Shown piece after piece: positions 59,069-64,000 of a DNA stretch of 64,000 nucleotides. Each line of letters opens with the position of its first letter. Within the stretch, counting starts at the first letter, position 1. Under the pieces are notes generated by a model. That model had not been told where the DNA came from. It did not search any database and saw nothing but the letters and a program-made list of their open reading frames with translations. This stretch comes from Alligator mississippiensis (lineage: Eukaryota; Chordata; Crocodylia; Alligatoridae). The stretch is from NCBI RefSeq assembly GCF_030867095.1, contig NC_081831.1:20126001-20190000 (forward strand). The letters run 5' to 3'. Made by a program: the position numbers and the translations under genes.

Positions 59069-60279
59069 AGTTAAGCTCTAAGGTACCACCCTGTCCTACC
59101 TTCTGCCTGACTTCAGACTAAGATGGCTAACCATCTCTGAGCTGCTGAAGATGGGAAAGACTTGGGGAACTTTTATTAGAACAGCCACACTTCCATTGTG
59201 GAAGTGTTTTTGTGCTCCAAGTTCTTTCCTGGTAAAGTTCACAGCCTGGACAGGATGCATGGGTGAGGGATGTGTGAGCTGCCATGCTCCTCTCCACCAC
59301 TGACTGATTTGTTAAATCGCTTAGCTCCTAGCTTTGACTTTGGATGCTACTTTTACTTCTCTCTTGCCTTCCAGGCTGCTTATTATGACTATGGATGGGC
59401 ACAGGGGCTAGATAAAATTGGAGCCTTGCTCAGTGCCCAAACCAAACCCTGCCTGAGATCTCACTGATCAATTCAGTTCTTATTCCTACTCATGCCGCCC
59501 TGGGTTTCCTGGGTCCAGGCAGGATCAAGAAGAGAAACATCGTAAGTCCAACCAGGAGAAGCTCTGCTCATGGACTCTGTCAGGTGCTGGCATGGCAACC
59601 TTTCAAGGCTTTTTACTAGGAGCCTCCCTGTGCAGGGAAGGTGCCCATGCTCCAGAGAAGTCTAAGTTTCAATAAAAGGAAAGAAAATCATGCTAAAATG
59701 AACACTGAGTGCCTATCAGAGAATAATGCCTGTATCTATTGGATTTGCTCCAGAAAAATGAGTGCAAAATGGTTGTTCATGTAACTAGAACCCATGGGGC
59801 ACTGCAAGCTCAGATAAGCATCCACACATCTTGGGGCCTAATTAAAACTCAGAGACCTACCCAGTGCAAGGGTGGAGTTAGGGGTTGGCTTTGCCAGAAG
59901 TTTCTAAAGCCTGCACTAGTTTTGCGTGGCTACTAGCAGACACACATTGAAAAATGTGTCTCTGTCTCTCCACCCTTCCTTCTGCTTATACTTGGCCCAG
60001 TTAGATAGCCTCCTACAGAGACAGGCAGCAACACCCACCCAAAACCCAAATACTGACTGCGCAGACTCTCTAGTGTCTCTTTGTTAACCTTCATGCTATT
60101 TATCTGACACACGAGTTAAGGCACAGAACACAACCAGATGGCACACCAAAAAGCAGAGAGGGCACCAATCTAGAAAATAAGGATCCAGAGTTTTAGATTC
60201 AGCTCAGTATAGCAATAGGGATAAATTCCTAAACTCTGGATCTAGATCCAAACCCTTTTGTATTCAGGACTCTTAGGTT

Positions 60280-60410
60280 TCATCTTAGGCACTGACTTGC
60301 AATGTGACCTTGAACAAATCACCTCTTTTCTCTGTGCCCCCGTTTCCCCATTAAAATTAACCACCTGTGAACAGCACTTACAGGTATAAAGGGCTAAGCA
60401 AATGCTATCA
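60280..60410 (+). repeat. MIR SINE
   Basis: TGCAATGTGACCTTGAACAA, ATCACCTCTTTTCTCTGTGC and CCCGTTTCCCCATTAAAATT match MIR in order. Confidence 0.8.
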
Positions 60411-61020
60411 AATAACTCTCATTCAGGCCCTGTCTATTTTACTTCTAGAGCACTACCAAACTATACAGTTTCTCTTCAAGGTCACACTGGCATATGTCAC
60501 TTGAAACTACCAGTTCAACCACTAGGGGCATAAAGCCTCTAAAAAAATCAAGATTGCATGAGTAAAGGCATCCCAGAAATATAAGAACTGCAAGAAAACA
60601 ACTGATTTGTGCTTCAAATTCCCTCTGCCATTTATAGTGACATATGGGGCAAGGAAGTGCAAAGTGCCAGCCACAGCAATAGCAGAAGAAACCAAGAGGA
60701 GATAGAGACACATGCTACACACACTTCGATTAAGCAGGCTGCCAGGGTGCAGAGGAAGAGCAATAGGAACAGAATGAAGCCCAAAGAGAAACACGGATAC
60801 ACAAACTCACAGGCACACACCAGGCATGAACCAAGTCTGAGCAAGGTACAAGAAAGCGTCATAAAAGGTGAAGCAAACTCAATAACAAACACACATGTGG
60901 AGTCCCAGAACTTTTCAGAGAAAGAGCCAGCAAAAGAATAATACAGCTATTCCAGAGCCCAAATCCATGCAGACCCAGATTTATACACACACATATATGC
61001 AGGCAGGCACGCACGTGCAA

Positions 61021-61041
61021 ACACACACACACACACACACA
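61021..61041. repeat. (AC)n microsatellite
   Basis: Ten AC units inside a wider CACA/CATA-rich stretch (60985-61110). Confidence 0.9.
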
Positions 61042-62544
61042 GATTCATGCATACACTTGGACACATAGAGATATGCACCCATGCACTCATCTGCACTCTC
61101 AGACACACAACAGATGCAGACACACCTTGGAGCTAGTTCAACCCTGCCGTGAGCTGGCACCTTTCCTAATGAAGCCAGTGGGAGATGTGCATATGCCAAG
61201 GCTGAACTTGGCCCAGAGTCCCAGCAGGTTCAGCAAAACAGCTAATAGGAACGAGCAGAAATCCAGCCCTGCCTCCACACACACGGAAAGGCGCCCGAGC
61301 CAGCTCCTCTCTGTGCTGATCTGTGACCCGACAGTACTGACCCCACAGGGCTCCAGTAGCTGCTGGCCAATCTCCTGACCCACTCTGGCTCCAAGCTGTT
61401 CCTTGCTCACAGTGTGCTATCAGGCCACTGCCTGTGGGAGACCTCTGGCTGTGAGAAAGATTGCCAAATCTCACACAAAATGGCTTTGTGTTCTTGCCTT
61501 CAGCCTTTCCCTAGTCAACACACTGAAACTCCCACCCCCTCCTTAGGAAGGCAGGATGAGTACAACCGACTCTGGACATTCAACAGCAACCCATCAAGAA
61601 GTGTTGGTGGCTCAAACAGATACAGCAATCCTTGGGAAAGTGAAGAGACAGCTGACCCCCTGGGCTAGCACTGGATTGGGACACAAGTGGGCAACCAGGG
61701 GATGCTCCTGACTTGGGTGTCTAGTCCTAACAGTACATGCTCCAAACTGACTGTGCCTTGAAGCATATCTGCTTCCTCACACAGGGAAAGGCCAATTGAT
61801 CCAGGACACATCAGGGAGCCACAAGGGCAGAAAGCAGGGCATGACTCAGAGACACTGGAATAAATACTCTTCAGGCTGTTGGGAGAGGAGAGGCTGGGAC
61901 AGGGCCACTGTCACAGAGACAACGGGGGTCTCTCCACCCTCCAGGCACTCCTTGCTCTCCAACCAGCAGAATTCTAGATCCATACCTCTGCCTGCCCATT
62001 ACTTTAGAAATCCTTGGCTCTTGCATGATTTTTTGGACCACCATGGCTCCATCACTCTTACACTACCATTGCTTTAAAGACATTAGGGGCCTTGCTGATT
62101 TTGTGCTGGGTCCGCTCTGCAGTTGCTCCAATGCAGCACACCAGCATGCAGCACACACTGCACCTCCTGAGCACTGGGAGGAAGCAGGCTGCACCAGGCA
62201 TGAGGCAGCACAGCTTCACAGGACCAAAAAAGTCACTACTGCCTTAAGTAATCCATGGCTCTGTTAGTGCATCACTACTGCTAGCTGCTCTGCCCAGCTA
62301 GCAGGCAGATGGGTCACAGATTGCAGTGATGAACCTAGTACTGAACTCCAGATAGAGCAGGTCAATATCCTCAAATCAAACATACCAGGGCCTCTGTAAG
62401 TGAAGCCCAAATTTCCTAGGATTAAAGTCTGGGAAACAGTCTAGGACACTCCACTGAAACCTGCAGAGTTGGAAGTAGTCTGCTTCTGGTTTTAGTTCAT
62501 GGAGCTGCCATCACGCAGTGCTATAAGCTGATTAATTTGCTGTC

Positions 62545-62660
62545 AACGCAGGTCCTTATCCCCATTTTACAGATGTAAGGCTGAGGTACAGAGAGATATA
62601 ATGTAACTTGCCCAGTGTCAGCAGCAAAACAAGGGAGAGAAACCAATTCCCCTGAGACCT
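62545..62660 (-). repeat. MIR SINE
   Basis: CCTTATCCCCATTTTACAGA, GGCTGAGGTACAGAGAGATA and AACTTGCCCAGTGTCAGCAG follow the reverse MIR consensus closely. Confidence 0.9.
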
Positions 62661-62837
62661 TGGAGAGCACTCTATCCAATAGGCTGCAGCTTCAGAGGGC
62701 CCCATTGTTTGCCCACTCCCACCCAAAGGAAGGTGAGTGGAGATGGGCTTTCTGAAGTTATAGTTATTCACAACAGAGCGTTTCTGCTGGTGGAGGACGG
62801 GGGTATGCACTGTCCAGAGACTTTCCCATTCCAGTAC

Positions 62838-62948
62838 CTTTGGCTCTGCTGTTCACCTCCTCCACCACAAAGAAGCGTAATTTGGGGTGGACAAGAGGGG
62901 CGCCAAACATGGGTGTTAGAGCAATGGCTCCCTGGGGGACCTGTGGGA
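62838..62948 (-). CDS. USP43: USP43 internal exon (probable), most upstream one seen
   Basis: A 111-nt open block with a GCAG acceptor and a GTACTGG donor (AAAG|GTACTG). It reads about 36 residues containing the stretches VPQGAIALTPMFG and HPKLRFFVVEEVN. In mammalian USP43 the corresponding place, after the FQVPP motif and before the FCNLVG segment, has a QG..P...SPRL pattern that aligns loosely. The start is taken after the CTG-repeat polypyrimidine tract, in phase 1. An alternative acceptor (CACAG|GTCCCC) would start it at 62940. The exon ends in phase 1, whereas the next placed exon (54800) needs two preceding bases, so they cannot be joined directly. Assignment to USP43 is inferred from position, strand and this weak alignment. 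Confidence 0.6.
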
Positions 62949-62950
62949 CT

Positions 62951-62968
62951 GCAGCAGCAGCAGCAGCC
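62951..62968. repeat. (CAG/CTG)n at a splice acceptor
   Basis: Nearly six GCA units on the plus strand. On the minus strand they form (GCT)n directly before the GCAG acceptor of the 62838-62948 exon, replacing a normal polypyrimidine tract. Confidence 0.8.
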
Positions 62969-64000
62969 ATGCACTACAACTAGGACAGCAGCAACCCGGT
63001 GCAGCAGTAGCTACAACCAGACCCAGACAGACTACTCTGCCAGGAGCAGCCATGGACTTTGAAGCCCTGGAGCAAGTAACACTGACTCCCTCCAGCCCAC
63101 TGTTCTCCAGCATTTGGCAAACCCCCTTGCTCCCTGGCAGGGTTTTGACTAGGACTCAGCTCCCCCTGCCCAGCAGCATTTTGCTTACGGTGCAAAACTT
63201 GCTAATAATCAGACACACAGCAGGGCAGCTCCACCCCTGGGGCAGCCTCGTTGCACGGGACAGTGCTGGCTGCCGTTGTGCTGATTACAGTGGTACACTC
63301 AGCTGCAACTACTGCAGTAGGTGCTTTTGTACCCTCCCACACAGGTGGTGCCTGGAGCCTCTGCCCTGGTTGAATTGTCCCTCAGTTACCCCACTGTTCC
63401 TACTTATGCCTCTGCTTCCATTTAGCTTTTTCATTTGCTTTGAATTCTGCAGGCGAGATGGTAGCAGATGTATTACCAGGAGCACAAGGAGGTTCTAGTT
63501 CCTTTGTCCATGAGCCAACTTCCTCCAGGCTTTCAGTACCCCAGGACTGATTAGCTGTGACCCACTTCCCCTCCATGGGCACTCAACACAGATTTGATAC
63601 TGTTCAGGGTCAGAGAAGTCACAGAGGCCTTGTCTTCCCCTTTTCGTTACAGAAATTCAGGGCATACCCTGATACAAAAATTTAGTGCCTGAGGATCATT
63701 ACTATAAAGCAGTATGGAGGTCACAGAAAATTACCTACTTTCAAACAGGGAGATGGTCTTTGCAGGGAATAGTCCCTGCTGCCCAAGCTGTACCCTATTC
63801 ATTGCTTTCCTCCTCCTCATCACCCACTGCCACTGCGCAGTGCCGACGTCCTCACGGCAGGGTAACATGACCACTGAACAGTGTGTGTGGCTTTCTCTCA
63901 CCGCTCTTACGCTGCTTCAGGCCACCTCCGTGCACTCACTAGATTCAAGTCTCTGGCATGAATCAGGGTTTCGGGACCTGAACCTGGGTTTCTTATATAA
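62969..64000. other. USP43 intron sequence at window edge
   Basis: No exon of USP43 (for example one with the family's LYPSGFQRSFFDEEDL-like block) was seen. Nothing else named. Confidence 0.35.

Larger units (their letters stand above)
58330..59140 (+). mobile_element. Penelope-like element 3' part and tail
   Basis: A remnant TDLRAAVL (58368-58391 region) matches the C-terminal DLRV.VL block of these elements. The tail GCACTTGACAAAGTAGGTGG, CTACAAGAGCTCATGTCTCT, GTTAGG, then after a hAT insertion TCTAAGGTACCACC and CAGACTAAGATGGCTAACC follows. The same tail lies reversed at 14605-14735. The tail is split by the hAT-type MITE at 58717-59068. Confidence 0.5.
59141..62540. other. USP43 intron sequence
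   Basis: Contains a MIR (60280-60410) and a CA microsatellite (61021-61041). 61166-61474 is open on the minus strand, but I could not tie it to USP43. The missing exon may lie here. Confidence 0.35.
10870..62948 (-). other. USP43: USP43 gene, 3' part (gene-level entry)
   Basis: Gene model joining nine minus-strand coding exons, described singly below. The protein is a cysteine-type deubiquitinase of the USP (peptidase C19) family. Such enzymes cut the isopeptide bond between ubiquitin and a substrate lysine. The assignment rests on exon-by-exon resemblance to mammalian USP43, recalled rather than searched: same order, same block lengths, same C-terminal end (GRKK-x-x-PESSF). The paralogue USP31 is the main alternative. 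Every junction from 54689 downstream is GT-AG and keeps phase. The Cys box and promoter lie outside the window. Between the exons at 62838 and 54800 the phases do not fit, so at least one exon there is unrecognised. The gene runs right to left, with a likely poly(A) signal near 10870. Confidence 0.9.

Noticed and set aside
60445-60892. Hydrophobic minus-strand frames (Cys/Leu/Phe-rich)
   Set aside because: These are reverse readings of A-rich, CACA-rich sequence. Three overlapping frames look equally hydrophobic.
61138-61474. Minus-strand open frames as the missing USP43 exon
   Set aside because: EIGQQLLEP and LLVPISCF are only superficially similar, and the phases and donors do not fit.

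Overview
This is a stretch of vertebrate nuclear DNA, most likely from a crocodilian or a turtle. The grounds are the repeats. There are several CR1 retrotransposon 3' ends, at least five convincing MIR SINE relics, Penelope-like elements (PLEs) with a GIY-YIG domain, and hAT-type miniature transposons with 8-bp target duplications. Exons are short and lie in long repeat-rich introns. The species cannot be fixed from sequence alone.

One gene dominates: the 3' two thirds of USP43 (ubiquitin-specific peptidase 43), on the minus strand. Nine coding exons are placed with matching GT-AG sites and reading phases: 62838-62948 (probable), 54689-54800, 28807-28910, 23103-23180, 20195-20324, 17220-17568, 16526-16684, 13958-14116 and the terminal exon 11506-12620. 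They encode the second half of the USP catalytic domain, including the His box and the YDDS box, then a long disordered Ser/Lys-rich tail ending in ESSF. The Cys box and promoter lie beyond position 64000. At least one exon between 54800 and 62838 is not recognised. The intron 28911-54688 spans about 25.8 kb.

Layout. 1-10860 is downstream of USP43. It holds two hAT-type MITEs, a CR1 copy and a convincing first coding exon of an unidentified gene (6497-6613, minus strand), with a near-consensus RFX X-box just upstream of its ATG. 10860-23200 is the dense exon cluster. It includes a 41-bp minisatellite that has copied the splice donor of the catalytic-His exon. 23200-54700 is intronic, with inverted PLE tails (24.2-25.3 kb), CR1 copies, MIRs and several AT-rich blocks rich in homeodomain-type motifs. 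54800-64000 holds a nested PLE, LTR and hAT insertion (56.7-59.2 kb) and the most upstream USP43 exon seen.

No CRISPR array, bacterial operon, rRNA or tRNA gene was found. The points most worth following are the splice-donor minisatellite, the X-box-linked unknown exon and the nested transposons.
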